A DNA stretch of 64,000 bases from Pomphorhynchus laevis (lineage: Eukaryota; Acanthocephala; Palaeacanthocephala; Echinorhynchida; Pomphorhynchidae): the NCBI GenBank assembly GCA_012934845.2, contig WNNJ02003451.1, positions 148,424 through 212,423 of the forward strand, written 5' to 3'. Position 1 is the stretch's first letter. Every line of letters starts with the position of its first letter. Positions 24,101 through 34,639 of the stretch are shown in pieces. The notes under the pieces are model-generated. The model searched no databases. It was given only the letters and a program-made list of their open reading frames with translations, and was not told where the DNA came from. The position numbers and the translations under genes are program-made.

Positions 24101-27100
24101 AATTATGAAGTTACTCGTATTTTGGAGGTAGCGATATAGACCACAGTATAAGACTTCAAATGATTACTTTAAAGAAAGTGAAATTGGTGAAATAAATGTA
24201 AATTCCAATTTTTACAATGATGAATATACCTATAATTGCCATATCTATAACTACTAGTTGTGTATATTGAACGTATTAATTATGTATTGAATTCATAAAT
24301 TGTTGTATTTTTCATAATTTTGGAATTAATTAAAGTTCAAATTTTTACTACAAAGTTCATTTTATAAATTCATATAATGCATACACAAATGAAAAGAATC
24401 TATAGAAGAGTCGACAATGCATACAAATTAATAAAAACAAATTAATTCATTAATAAACAATGATGCATTATTAATGCAGATGAATGATTAATGATGCCTA
24501 TTACTTCGGTTTATTTTAAGTTACATGAGGATAAAAATAATATTTTACTAGCATGATTAGACGTTTCACATAAAATAAAAATAAATAAATTTCTAATAAT
24601 AATTTTTTATAATAATTTTATTATATATTTATTTTTCTTGTAATAAAACTAATTCATAACATGATTTTCGACTTCTGACTATAAATGCGTATAACCAGGG
24701 GTTAGTGGACGCACTAAAGAAAAAATTGACCCCAAATTATGTTTACGCTCACAATATGCTATAAATGCGGATGGCAATTTGTGAATAGGAAATAAGAATA
24801 GAACGAATGAGCATAATATTTGAATCAAGTATGGATTCAAATATTTTGAATATTTAATATTCAACGGTTATTACTATTTAATATTCAGGGATTAGTGGAT
24901 GCATAAAGGAAAAATTGACCTTAATTGGTCACAATCTGCTATAAATGCTTATCGCAATATGTAAATAAGACGAATGAGCATAATATTTGATTATTTAAAT
25001 CTAGCAAATTATATTTTATATTGATTATTCTATATTTAGATATTGCATAATATTTGAATATTTAAATCTATTAAACTGTATTTTTATTTATTATTCTATA
25101 TTTAATATACTATACTTTAATATTATATATGTTTTTATAATCTATATTTAAATATTATAAAATTTTAATCTAGTATGCATTTGCTTTCAACGTACCATAG
25201 AATAATACGAACCATTGTCATGATTACATCCATGACTATATCATTTAAGTCTCTTAATATCTTGCCTCTTGGGCCCAACCTACTAAGGATTATCCCGAAA
25301 GTTACTGAGAAAGTAATTATGCCGAGAGCGTTCATATTCGATGTCATATTTGTTTGGGGAATTGTAACGTTAACCAGTAAATCTAAACAATGCAAATGTA
25401 AGACCTGTAAGCAAAGGTCTTGTTAAAATGTCATTTTATATATTTTTTGATTGTTTAAAAAATTTTCTATATAAAGTTTTCGTAATCAAAAAATACATGT
25501 TTATAAAATAAATAATTGAAAAATAATTATTTATGATATTCATAATATTTATAATATTAATATTTATATATTAATATATAATATTTTAATATTATATTAA
25601 TATTTATATATTAGTATTAACATATTTATAATATTAGCGATATTATAATATATTAATATGTAAAATGTTATATTATCTGTTATCTATATTTATACTAAAT
25701 TTGCAAAATGTAAGACGAAAGTCTTTCATTAAATCTAAAATGCCAATAAAAGCAGACGAGTCGAGTTATCGTCAGCCAACATTAATAAGAACCGAAACGT
25801 GAAATGTAGGTATTGGATCAGTAGCTGATGAGGTCCACCAATACTGAAATGTAGCGTACTGTTGTTGGCTTATAAAAAGGATTAAAGCAACGTGCAGTGT
25901 CATCAAAAATTTCAATTGTAACAATGAATCCAGAATTATATTAACTTAAAATTTGGAAATTTAAATTATGAACTTAAAATTTTTGGTATAAATTTTTTAT
26001 GATATAATATGCTTGCTGATAAACACTTAAAAATTGTGTCTATTATATTATAATGTAATTATATTGCTGCTGTTCAATACGTGCAATTCAAACATTTAAA
26101 TTTAATTCATATTTTAAGGAAATAAATAAATATCTAAATAAAGCATTTTAAATAAAATAAGTTTATCTATCATATTTTTACCATATGTTTTATCATTATT
26201 ACCATTATCTTATTCAAATACATAACAAGTTTGGAAACTACAGTATTATTCAATGAGTCAATTAGAGATATTTAACATTCGATATATTCAAAAGACCGTT
26301 TGTATTTCCACATTCATAAATCAATTATGGGGAAATCAAATTTGATAGTTTCATTAATTTTAAAAATGTGAAAATATGGCTATGTATTGACTCAATTGCA
26401 AACAATTATACTGTTAAAAATATAAATTGAATCTTATGTTTTATTTAAAACGAGCAAACCTCGTTGATAATTTAATTTATCAAATCAAATCTATCTATGA
26501 GAAAATTACTTAAAAAATTACTTAAAAATTTATAAAATGTGATTAATCAATTAATCTTTTTAATGTTATATAAATTTATATTAATTGAGAAAATTCGTTT
26601 CCAATCCGAATTATTACAATAAGACGAGGAAACAGGAATATTTATTCCTGTTATGAGATGAGCTGGTCATCTAATTCACCTGTAAAATGGAAAACGTCAC
26701 AGGCACGATCCCTATTCCTGCGAGCACACCGTATTTGCTCAAATTAACATTTACTTCGGGATGAATTAAATAATATCTATTTTCTACTAAAACAAGCAGA
26801 CTTTCCATCTAATATCATTAATCGCGCATTCCATCATGCCCGTCGCATCATAAATGATCAAAGACAACGATCTGCAATTGAAGGGAAAAAGTTCATCGAA
26901 GTCCCATTCATCAACCAGAAGGCACATTCCTTAATGTGTAGTAATCTCGGTCTATGTAGAGATGACATATTTCCCTTCACTCGTTCACTACCTAGGCTAT
27001 CCAGTATGTTTAAACTAAAACCAGAATTTGAATCGGCAGGCGTTGTCTACAATTTTCCATGCCTCCAGTGTAAGAAAATATATGTGGGCCAAACAGGAAG

Positions 27101-30100
27101 ACCGATAGCTAACCGTGCCAAATAACACTCATATATAATGAAGAGAGCATTACACGGACAGTATACATCCTCTTGTGCCATTTCTCATCATATAGGTGTT
27201 AATAACCACTTAATGGACATTAAACTTATTACACCACTGAGGAAAGAAACGAACAAAACAAAGCGTAAAATTATCGAAGCTGTTTCTTGAGACCTTTAAA
27301 GATTACATAGTCCCTAACAATACATCACAGTAAAGCTTAGTTTAAACTTGGTTGCTAAAAATTTGTGTTTGCCAACAACAGCACAGATAGACAATGGATA
27401 AACAATTTTTTATATTTTTATTATTTTTTTGTACCTTTTAATTCCTTTTACTAATGTGTTTTATTTCTAGACCCTGAAGATGACGTACCGTAGTGCCGTC
27501 GAAATATTGGATTTTTGTAATCAAATAAATATTCCTGTTTCCTCGCCTTGTAATTTATATTAATTATTTATCTTTAACTAATTAAAATAATCATTAATAT
27601 AAGAATGAGTTAGTAATAATTAATTAATAATTAATTATTAATATGAAAAAATATTGATAACAAACTTACCATGTGTTCCATTATTGATTTCTTTCTCGAC
27701 AACTTCTAATTTGGTTACTGCCTAAATATCATTTTCACATAATATGGAATCAAAGATAATACGAATTTATATTCATCTGAAATTTTATATTTTGATTATA
27801 CATTTAAAATGTGTTTCAAATATTCCCCAAAAATGTTGATTCCTAAAATCGTAGATGTTCTAATTAAATTAGAATATCATTGATATTTTTATTATTTATG
27901 CCGTATATCAAATGCACAAAGTTGTAAAAATGATTTTTATAATTTTAAAGTGTTTTTAAACATAACGTTTGATCTTTATAAAGTGAGAGCTCTATCTGTA
28001 ATTATTAGCTGATTAATGTTGTTTTTCTAAAGTTTGTATTATTAAATTGATATTATTTTTAACTGGAAATTAAAGATTTTGATGATTAAGGAGTCAATTA
28101 AATAGTAAATAAACTAAAAATATAATTAAAAAAATTATGTGAATTAAATATTAAATATTTAGGGTTATTAAATATACGTATTAATATAAATATCATAAAT
28201 ATTAATATTATATTATAATATTAGTTATAATATTGTTATAATAGTATAATATAATAATATGAGTATTCAAATTAAATAAATATTAATATTTGCAAAATTT
28301 ACTACTTTTTCAACAGATTCAATATTTATGACATTGGCAGTGATCGATTTAGATTTATTTTACTATTACCTTAATTTTTATTTCAAACATAAAAACAAAA
28401 TGTTTGATCTTTATAAAGCGAGAGCTCTATCTGTAATTATTAGCTGATTAATGTTGTTTTTCTAAAGTTTGTATTATTAAATTGATTTTATTTTTAACAG
28501 GAAATTTATATATTAAATTATAATATTATTGACATTTATTATATTTAATATTTAATATAAGCAAAATAACCTACTTTTTGATTAAATTCAATATTTATGA
28601 CAATATCAGCTCTCTATAATTATTAATCCATTAATATTATGTAAAATAATCTACAATAATCTACATTTATGATTGGAAAATATCTAAAATTAAAAAATAA
28701 CATAAAAAATAAAAAAAACGTAAAATTCTATTCTCATAAAATACACTCTGCAAAATATAATAAATGAGCATACCGATAAAAACCCAGCTTCAACCAAGCT
28801 TCGAGGAAATATGTTTCTATTAAAAAACAAAAGAATTAGACATTATTAATCTAAAATTACAAAGTTTACTATTTTAAATCACAAATTAATGATACGAAAT
28901 TGTTTTATTTAATCTTAAAAATAGCTAGCTAGAGTGCATTATTTTAATACAAAATTAGGAAAAATGTTAATTGAGAGGAATTTGCATTTTAACAACAAAA
29001 TATAAATTCTTAAAAATATAAATTGTTACGGATAATAAAAAAATATTAAAATTCAAATTATTACTGTCAATCCATGAAGCAGCTGTATCTGGTTCCAAAA
29101 TTAAATTCAATTTTCGCGTTATTTTATTCATCATTATTTTTAATTTATAAAATACGTAGACTTAGTTATCTGATATGATTTATATCGAGACTGTCACTAG
29201 AAGCGGGGCACATAATCGATAGAATAGAATATAATTAATTAAGTGGTGACCAATGTAGATGTGGCCACTTACAGATTAACTATTAAAAACTTTAGTACTT
29301 CACATTGAATTTGTAATCTTCTAAGCGATAAGTGGAGAAGTGTGGAATGCAGAGCGGACTGTAGAAAAGTGATCAGTAGTGGATGTCTGGAAAAGAAGGA
29401 AGAGTGAACGTGAAGATAAGAGGGGATGAATAGTGAAGGTGAAGATTTTCGATGTCTTGGAGGTGAAGAGTGGTGTGAAAAGTGGATTTGATTTTTTATT
29501 AGTTAATTAATTTTTATTTAGCATTTTTTAATTTATAAATAATATAAAATACTCAGACTCTGTTATTTGATCTGACATTAAAGCGGTACTAATCATTGAT
29601 CAAAACCATACGCTGTTTTGATAAAAACAACCTGTAGTATTCAATTTTACGTTCTGAATTCCCTAATTAGTAGTAGTTTATTTTAAAATTTAAGTAATTA
29701 AATAATAAATAATTATGTAATATTCTATTGAAATAAAAGTCAATTTTATGAATTGACTAATAAATAATATACGATGTATCAGAATAAGAATCAAAGTTCG
29801 TCAGTAGGAACTGTAATGTTATCAGATTTGTAATTTAAAATTTTTATTTAAAATGTTAAAAATCTAAAATATTACCATTGTCATTGCTTTGCTTGTAACA
29901 TTCAGTATAAAATTATATTTAAATACAAAAAGAGCATATATATGTCATAAATCCCGACATAGTTTTAGTGGCATATTATGTCACAAAAAGTCAAATTTGC
30001 ATGTATTCAAAGATAATGACGCCATTGAAATATGAAGGTTTTAAAATGATGAATCTTATTGGTTTCTTCAATTTTTATGAAATGATATTGCATGATATAA

Positions 30101-31460
30101 TATGAATAGTATGATACAAGCATTATATTTATATGTTATATAAAATATGAATTTTAAATATAAAATTTAAATTTTATTTAACTCTTCTTTTAATTGATTT
30201 ATTAGTGCATAATAACTAAATTACAGATTCTAATTACATTACACAGTATAGTGTACATCAACAACATTTATAAAATTAATAAAGAGTATTTATCAATCAA
30301 ATAAAATTACATTAATTATTCGTAGGATTCTTCATGTTTCATTGAGGTAGAAGCCAAATGAAGTAGAAACGAACAATAGCACAAACGACTGCCGTTTCAT
30401 CTTTATTAGTACTTTACTAGCTGTAAAGGAGGATGCTCATAAGTAACTGATGATCTACAATGCTGACTACAGTGATCATTCTCTGAAGCTAACAGTGTTC
30501 AGTATCTCTGTCTAATAAGCAACAATTGTCATTTGGATTTTTTGTTTCTACTTTATTCAGCGTATAACACAATGAAATATGGTATTTATTAACTAAACCT
30601 GCATTCGGATTGGCAAAACCAAATTCACATCTTTACTATACCATTCATAGATGAATTCGTCAATTTCGGCCATCGATAGCCATCGTTCAATAGGAACAAA
30701 CGAAAAGATGAAACATTATCAGCAATAGTGTTCTGGGCACGACTTAAGTCCTGCTAAATATGCACGCTATTTACAACCGAGTGAACTTAATATTCTCACT
30801 GATGATCAAGAAGCCACTGGTGACATTGGCTTGCAACATTGGAAGCCTTCATCCAATACATCCACGCACCTGAAGCAATCAAGTTTACTATTCTGGGCAA
30901 TTTTGTTTCGTTTGATATTTATTAGAAAGTAAAATTGATAAATATTCACAACTAGAACATATAAGTTCTTTTGAAATCAAACATCCATACCTAAATATAT
31001 CCAAAACGGTATTTAAGGCTTGACCTGAACCTGGATCTTCTGTAGAATTTGTTGTACCCTCAGAAGATCCTGGCTTTATAGTAAGTGCAAATATGCTTGC
31101 AATAATGACACTAATAACTGTCGTTATTACGAAAATTAAAATTGATATTCCTCCGAGTTTTCCGGATGTTTCAGAAGACATACGACACAAAGATGCAATC
31201 ATGCTTGTCATTATCAAGGGAAGGATTATTAGTTTTAGCATATTAATTAATAATATTCCGGGTAACTCTAAATATGCTATATCGGCGGTTGTAATCAAGC
31301 AACTGGATCCTTCCACTGGCATTCCATAGGGACATTTTAGAGATCGCAGTGCAATACCAATTCCAATTCCAAGTATTACTCCGGACATCGTGGTTATTAG
31401 TAACAACTGAGATTTTAAAGTAGGCAATATCTTTGCTTTTATCTGTGTAAGTCTTTTCAT
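20998..31460 (-). CDS. SLC1A-family glutamate/amino-acid transporter (EAAT-like), 8 exons
   Basis: Eight minus-strand exons: 31460-30991, 28816-28774, 27721-27670, 25382-25196, 23450-23217, 23168-22974, 22928-22794, 21196-20998. They join with matching phases and GT-AG borders into 1,515 nt, 504 residues. An in-frame TAG lies upstream of the ATG. The protein is a trimeric sodium-coupled carrier of the plasma membrane. Visible parts: TM1-3 in exon 1 (FPGELL-like LELPGILLINMLKLIILPL), NIFPRSLVEA after TM3, HP1 serines 328-329, MDGT in TM7, AGIPQ in HP2, and the TM8 binding set Asp440, Arg443, Thr444, Asn447, Asp451. That Arg points to acidic substrates (family knowledge). The Asn of NMDGT is His362, which is odd. 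Two potential glycosylation sites lie in the 160-200 loop. Usual family length is 500-560. Confidence 0.9.
21345..21428. repeat. Inverted repeat with hammerhead-like motif on both arms
   Basis: GATATTTCGATAACT...TTCAGAAA and TTTCTGAAGATG...CGAAATATC are near-exact complements, about 36 bp each, around a 4-8 base loop. Each arm read outward is CTGAAGA, T, GCTAAC, a 4-base loop, GTTATC, GAAATATC. Two ends of one element have apparently met head to head, inside the last intron of the transporter gene. Confidence 0.6.
22794..23168 (-). CDS. SLC1A-like gene, exons 6 and 7, split by a 45-bp intron
   Basis: Exon 6 (23168-22974) has GATLAVSFHCAEDK, RISRFVLPLGATV and HMDGTAIYE of TM7. Exon 7 (22928-22794) has IMSGLAAISSAGIPQGAIV of HP2 and ends YATDWL. 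Between them 22973-22929 is GTATAAC...TTTAG, 45 bp, in frame and without a stop. Removing it joins VAG to IMSG and restores the alignment; keeping it would add 15 hydrophobic residues. Confidence 0.85.
23217..23450 (-). CDS. SLC1A-like gene, exon 5 (TM5-TM6, start of HP1)
   Basis: Starts YSPIGICFLLLAKMIEIDD, crosses TM6 (LVHILIAIPILTFIIIRENPFKYYYYFLQAVVTAF) and ends ATAS/S in hairpin HP1. Acceptor is TTAAAG, donor AG/GTAAGT. Confidence 0.9.
25196..25382 (-). CDS. SLC1A-like gene, exon 4 (TM4-TM5)
   Basis: Encodes DLLVNVTIP...NMNALGIITFSVTFGIILSRLGPRGK...MTMVRIILW. The acceptor is TGCATTGTTTAG at 25,384-25,383 and the donor is ATG/GTACGT. The Trp codon is split TG/G with exon 5, restoring ILWYSP, a family hallmark. 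An AG 25 bases upstream would give the wrong phase. Confidence 0.85.
25740..25890 (+). mobile_element. SINE body fragment in transporter intron 3
   Basis: Contains ACCGAAACGTGAAATGTAGG and a hairpin with arms GTATTGG and CCAATAC around ATCAGTAGCTGATGAGGTCCA. The match to the SINEs at 19 kb and 32 kb is clear, yet the stem bases differ in a compensated way. The tRNA-like head is not recognisable. Confidence 0.6.
26623..27547 (+). mobile_element. Canonical-type PLE endonuclease fragment with 24-bp inverted ends
   Basis: The ends are GACGAGGAAACAGGAATATT... (26,623-26,646) and its complement (27,524-27,547), 23 of 24 bases matching. Inside, the plus frame gives FPSNIINRAFHHARRI, KKFIEVPFINQK, then GVVYNFPCLQCKKIYVGQTGRPIANR (about 27,041-27,121), a GIY-YIG nuclease with the CxxC insert, and after a stop TNKTKRKIIEAVS. 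No RT precedes it. It lies in intron 3 of the transporter gene, opposite to transcription. Family: Penelope-like with C-terminal nuclease. Truncated and inactive. Confidence 0.72.
27476..27512 (+). ncRNA. Hammerhead-core-like motif near the PLE fragment end
   Basis: CTGAAGA, T, stem GACG, loop of 11, stem CGTC, GAAATATTGG. It is located 12 bp before the right inverted end of the PLE fragment, the position where PLE repeats are known to carry hammerhead ribozymes. The extra T and the A for T at the fifth core position make it degenerate. Confidence 0.45.
27670..27721 (-). CDS. SLC1A-like gene, exon 3 (52 bp)
   Basis: Encodes AVTKLEVVEKEINNGTH in the variable extracellular loop before TM4. Acceptor ATATTTAG and donor G/GTAAGT flank it. 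Phase 0 in and 1 out agree with its neighbours. NGT is a glycosylation sequon. Confidence 0.78.
28774..28816 (-). CDS. SLC1A-like gene, exon 2 (43 bp)
   Basis: A micro-exon found from the conserved NIFPRSLVEAGFLS block, which follows TM3 throughout the family. Its acceptor TTTTTTAATAG and donor TCG/GTATGC fit the phases on both sides (2 in, 0 out). Confidence 0.82.
29140..29850. repeat. Scattered PLE-tail-like repeats in transporter intron 1
   Basis: Copies of the module ATACGTAGACTTAGTTATCTGAT lie at about 29,151, with a diverged form at 29,549. The reverse of the PLE tail word (GATGTATCAGAATAAGAATC) lies at 29,772-29,791. The remaining sequence is AT-rich without coding signs. Confidence 0.45.
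30300..30890. other. Non-AT-biased intron segment, origin unknown
   Basis: Composition is nearer to coding DNA than the flanks, and a plus frame near 30,770-30,900 reads LQPSELNILTDDQEATGDIG, but it is short and matches nothing I recognise. It lies in intron 1 of the transporter gene; a transposon remnant is the likeliest source. Confidence 0.3.
30991..31460 (-). CDS. SLC1A-like gene, exon 1 (TM1-TM3)
   Basis: Runs from the ATG at 31460 to a donor AG/GTATGG. It encodes TM1, TM2 (LELPGILLINMLKLIILPLIMTSMIA) and TM3 up to LDIFR, ending in phase 2 (AG of an Arg codon). Sequence beyond 30,991 stays open by chance into the intron and should not be counted as protein. Confidence 0.88.
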
Positions 31461-31664
31461 TTTTCCGGATTTAATTTTTATAAAATTTACTTTCTTCTAA
31501 ACACAAATACTTCCAATTAGTTTATGGTTTTGTACTAAATTACATATTATTATAAAATAATTTATACATTATCTATATTTAGTAATTATCAAAAACTCAA
31601 TTGAGTTCTGCTTATTTACCAACCAAATTAAACCAATATACGGTTATATTATTGTGAATATTGC

Positions 31665-32150
31665 TTACACGAGCCGCTATTCTTCATTGGTCGGCTTGAT
31701 ATTATCCTCGTGTGATTGATTGAATCCTATCACCATCACTGTACACTACAATCAGCGTGGGTGGTTCTCATCAGCAGTGAGCCCACGCATACATTTCGTG
31801 TTTCGGTCCTGTTACTGCTTCTGTTGATCTCCTTTTCGCCAAAATACTGGTTTATATTTAACTAATATACCAAATCACAATTAATGTGCTTTATATTTGG
31901 TGTAGGCGGTAACTAATATTCGCAATTCGAATCCACCTACGCACCGATTTTGTCGGTGTGTAATGGATTCGAAGGAATCAGCAGAAGCAGTAAAAGGACC
32001 GAAACACGAAATGTAGGCGTGGGCTCACTGCTGATGAAAACCACCCACGCTGATTGTAGTGTACAGTGATGGTGATAGGATTCAAACAACCACACGAGGA
32101 TAATATCAAACCGACCAGTTAAGAATAATGGCTCGTGTATGCAATATTCA
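31665..32150. mobile_element. Inverted pair of SINE copies upstream of the transporter gene
   Basis: The left copy (31,665-31,920, minus) and a right copy (about 31,950-32,150, plus) are complementary for some 160 bp: ATTGTGAATATTGCATACAC, CTGATTGTAGTGTACA and the body hairpin GCGTGGG/CCCACGC occur in both. The nearer end lies only 205 bp upstream of the transporter ATG. A transcript through it would fold into a long duplex. Confidence 0.7.
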
Positions 32151-32222
32151 CAATAGTAAAAAGACAGCTTACGGTTTACTGTCCAGTGAACATTTCGTAT
32201 AAGAACGGAATAAAAAATCGGT

Positions 32223-32457
32223 GTGTGGTGGATTCGAATTGCGAATATTAGTTACTGCCCACACCAAATATAGAACGTATTAATTGTGTAATTTGGTATA
32301 TAAGCCAAATATAAACCAGCATTTCGGCGACAATGAGATCAGCAGAACCAGTAATAGGACCGAAACACGAAATGTATGCGTGGGTTCACTGCTGACGAGG
32401 ACCACCCACGCTGATTGTAGTGTACAGCGATGCTGATAGGATTCAAACAACCATACG
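32223..32457 (+). mobile_element. SINE copy, same family, third in the cluster
   Basis: Shares GGATTCGAATTGCGAATATT and the CCCACACCAAATATA segment with the left copy in reverse, then ACCGAAACACGAAATGTATG and the hairpin GCGTGGG/CCCACGC around TTCACTGCTGACGAGGACCA. It ends at GATAGGATTCAAACAACCA as the 32.0-kb copy does. Confidence 0.68.
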
Positions 32458-32499
32458 GTTATATATAATGTTAGTTAAAATAGTGATAATAATGTAATA

Positions 32500-33760
32500 A
32501 ACACAATTTATTTTAAAGCTTTCGGATATCGTTGCTTCTTCAGCAACGATTTCAAAACACTTCTGTGTGAGTTAGAAAATTGCATATTCAATATATACAT
32601 TGAATCCGAAAGAGTTTTGATCAATTTTCTTGTTAGGGTAAATGGTATATATGTTCTGTGTTGAGTTGTTTATCTGCCATTAGTTGACATATCCAAAATA
32701 GTTCTTTTCGTTTTCGCTTTTCCATATCGTCCATGTTTCCGTCAAGAATTGTAATTTTCATCTGATGCTCTGGATATTCAATGTAGTGTCGTGCTGCCCC
32801 ATCGTTCTTAAGTCATTTGTAAGCAATATCCGATCGTATGTTAAGAGACCTTATGTTTAGCTGTCCGCCTGTTTGACAAACATAGGCGGTAAAATATTCA
32901 ATACATTTACACGCGTAAACTACACCTTTGCTTTTGCAGTTAAAATCCTCGTATCTTATAGGATAGTTCTGTTTTTGGATTATGAAATTTATTACATTTA
33001 CCTCCATTTCCTTACAGTATTTGTGCATAAAACTTGATTTCGTTTTCTTTTTTCCGCGTTTTCTTCTTCAAAAGAGTTTCTCTCAACATAATGTCTACTT
33101 CCCGTATTTGTCTTTGAATTTGTTTTATTCTGTATCCACGTTCTTAATTCTTTAATCCGTTTGTGAATATTAGTATTGTAATCGCTAGTCGTTGAGCATA
33201 TCCTTTTTATGCGTATTACTTCATTTTTAATAACTAACCGTTTTACTCTATTTGACATACAACTTCGTGTATGGAGTAGAGCTCTGGTGCCCTCACATTT
33301 GCGGTGTATAGTTGTTTGCTAGTTGTTACCGTCATCTTTGAACATTTCTACATCTAAAAATGTAACTCTTTCTTGAATTGCGTGTGTGGATTTTAGTTCA
33401 CTTGCGGTATTTTAAGTTGTAATAAATTGTTCAAGATTTTCCATGCCATGCATCCATACGATGAAGATATCATCTATGTACCGCCACCATACTAACGGTT
33501 TATTTATAATCGTTTTAAGCATTAGTTCTTCTATGTGAGCTATATAGAGTCCAGCAAATACTGGGACCACAGGGCTTCCCATGGATGTACTTATTTGTTG
33601 GTGATACAGACATTCATCGAATGTAAACGTACTTGACTTTAGAACGAGTTCAAGAACCCTTATGTTTTTCTCTATTTGATCATCTTTCATTTTTTCAAAA
33701 CAATTAGTGTTTTTACTGATAATGGTATTGTTTCACATATAAGGGTAGGAAGATTAAATA
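32500..33760 (-). mobile_element. Penelope-like element, canonical order (RT then GIY-YIG), 5'-truncated
   Basis: On the minus strand, 33690-33412 gives the RT palm: STSMGSPVVPVFAGLYIAHIEE and WWRYIDDIFIVW. The next frame (33258-32998) is the Lys/Arg-rich connector, and the following one (33028-32813) gives RYEDFNCKSKGVVYACKCIEYFTAYVCQTGG, a GIY-YIG nuclease with its Cys pair. RT blocks upstream of the palm are missing. The far end, about 32,530-32,552, is a perfect hairpin ATCGTTGCT/AGCAACGAT with CTGAAGAAG in its loop. This matches Penelope/Neptune-type order and contrasts with the permuted copies elsewhere in the window. Confidence 0.8.
33412..33690 (-). CDS. PLE reverse transcriptase palm fragment
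   Basis: A 92-residue open frame with the TSMGSPV box and YIDDI, the catalytic motif of PLE polymerases, about 30 residues apart. It is the only RT portion left of the canonical-type element. Confidence 0.78.
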   Translation of the reverse strand: MKDDQIEKNIRVLELVLKSSTFTFDECLYHQQISTSMGSPVVPVFAGLYIAHIEELMLKTIINKPLVWWRYIDDIFIVWMHGMENLEQFITT

Positions 33761-34065
33761 ACCGAGTGAAATTTGTTCTTAGAAGAACTAAGATGAAATT
33801 CCTTCTTCAGAATGTATTTGTTTGCTTTTCTTCGTTTCCTTATATATATTAATACTAGGATTTTAATATATAATATACATTCACATAGGATTGAATATAT
33901 AATATATATATTCATTTACAATCTTGCATTGTAGAAACATGAAATTCTCTACGCATAGAGAGAAGCAGATAGGTGTGATAGATAGTCTTGTTTGAATCAA
34001 ATCTTTAAATTATTTATTGATCCTATGAGGATCTCAGGAAGACTAATATTTCTTTAGTAATATAT

Positions 34066-34230
34066 ATACTAAATGGTGTTGCTTGATAGACTAGACTTCG
34101 ATTCACAACTTTCAATCACCATGTCACTTCTAGACGACCACTTCAGCATCGAAATGATGAGTATCCGGCAACACTCATCAGTTGAATGAGGAACACACTG
34201 GTCGTTTCGGTTGCCTGTGTGACATTGTGA
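34066..34230 (-). repeat. Dispersed repeat, unit 1 (165 bp)
   Basis: Nearly identical to 34,446-34,610. Both contain GGTGTTGCTTGATAGACT, a palindromic ATGATGAGT/ACTCATCA segment and, read on the minus strand, GGCAACCGAAACGAC and CTGATGAGTGTTGCC. The element's class is unknown; no coding sequence. Confidence 0.65.
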
Positions 34231-34397
34231 ATAAAGGCGTTTCCAACACTTTGCTTAATTGTCTGAGGCTTACGCTCTTTACCAGATCGAATTGCTGTGC
34301 GGACCATCCTTAAACACTAGGCAGAAGTTGTAGGTGAATTGTCGTTGCACTCGTTGGATCCATAATCGATACGGCATGTGTAATAGTAGTGCACAGA

Positions 34398-34610
34398 TGT
34401 GCTGAGTAAACAACGGTCCAGGATGTTTTACGAAATACGGCATTTATACTAAATGGTGTTGCTTGATAGACTGGACTTCGATTCACGACTTTCAATCACC
34501 ATGTAACTTCTAGACGACCACTTCATCATCGAAATGATGAGTACCCGGCAACACTCATCAGTAGAATGAGGTACACACTAGTCGTTTCGGTTGCCGGTGT
34601 GACATTGTGA
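34398..34610 (-). repeat. Dispersed repeat, unit 2 with flank
   Basis: The 165-bp core (34,446-34,610) sits 380 bp after unit 1. The preceding 48 bp (GTGCTGAGTAAACAACGGTC and on) recur at 35,713-35,760 with a third, shortened unit that runs into the ribozyme-bearing repeat at 35,824. Confidence 0.65.
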
Positions 34611-34639
34611 CAATTATAATTTATAATTTTATAAATTAT

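Noticed and set aside
30888-30990. Extension of the 190-residue frame past FR in transporter exon 1
   Set aside because: A GTATGG donor at 30,990 and the matching micro-exon at 28,816 show that this is intron.
32530-32552. Hammerhead at the end of the canonical-type PLE
   Set aside because: CTGAAGAAG lies in a perfect hairpin loop and a CGAAAG follows, but no stem II pairs between the boxes.
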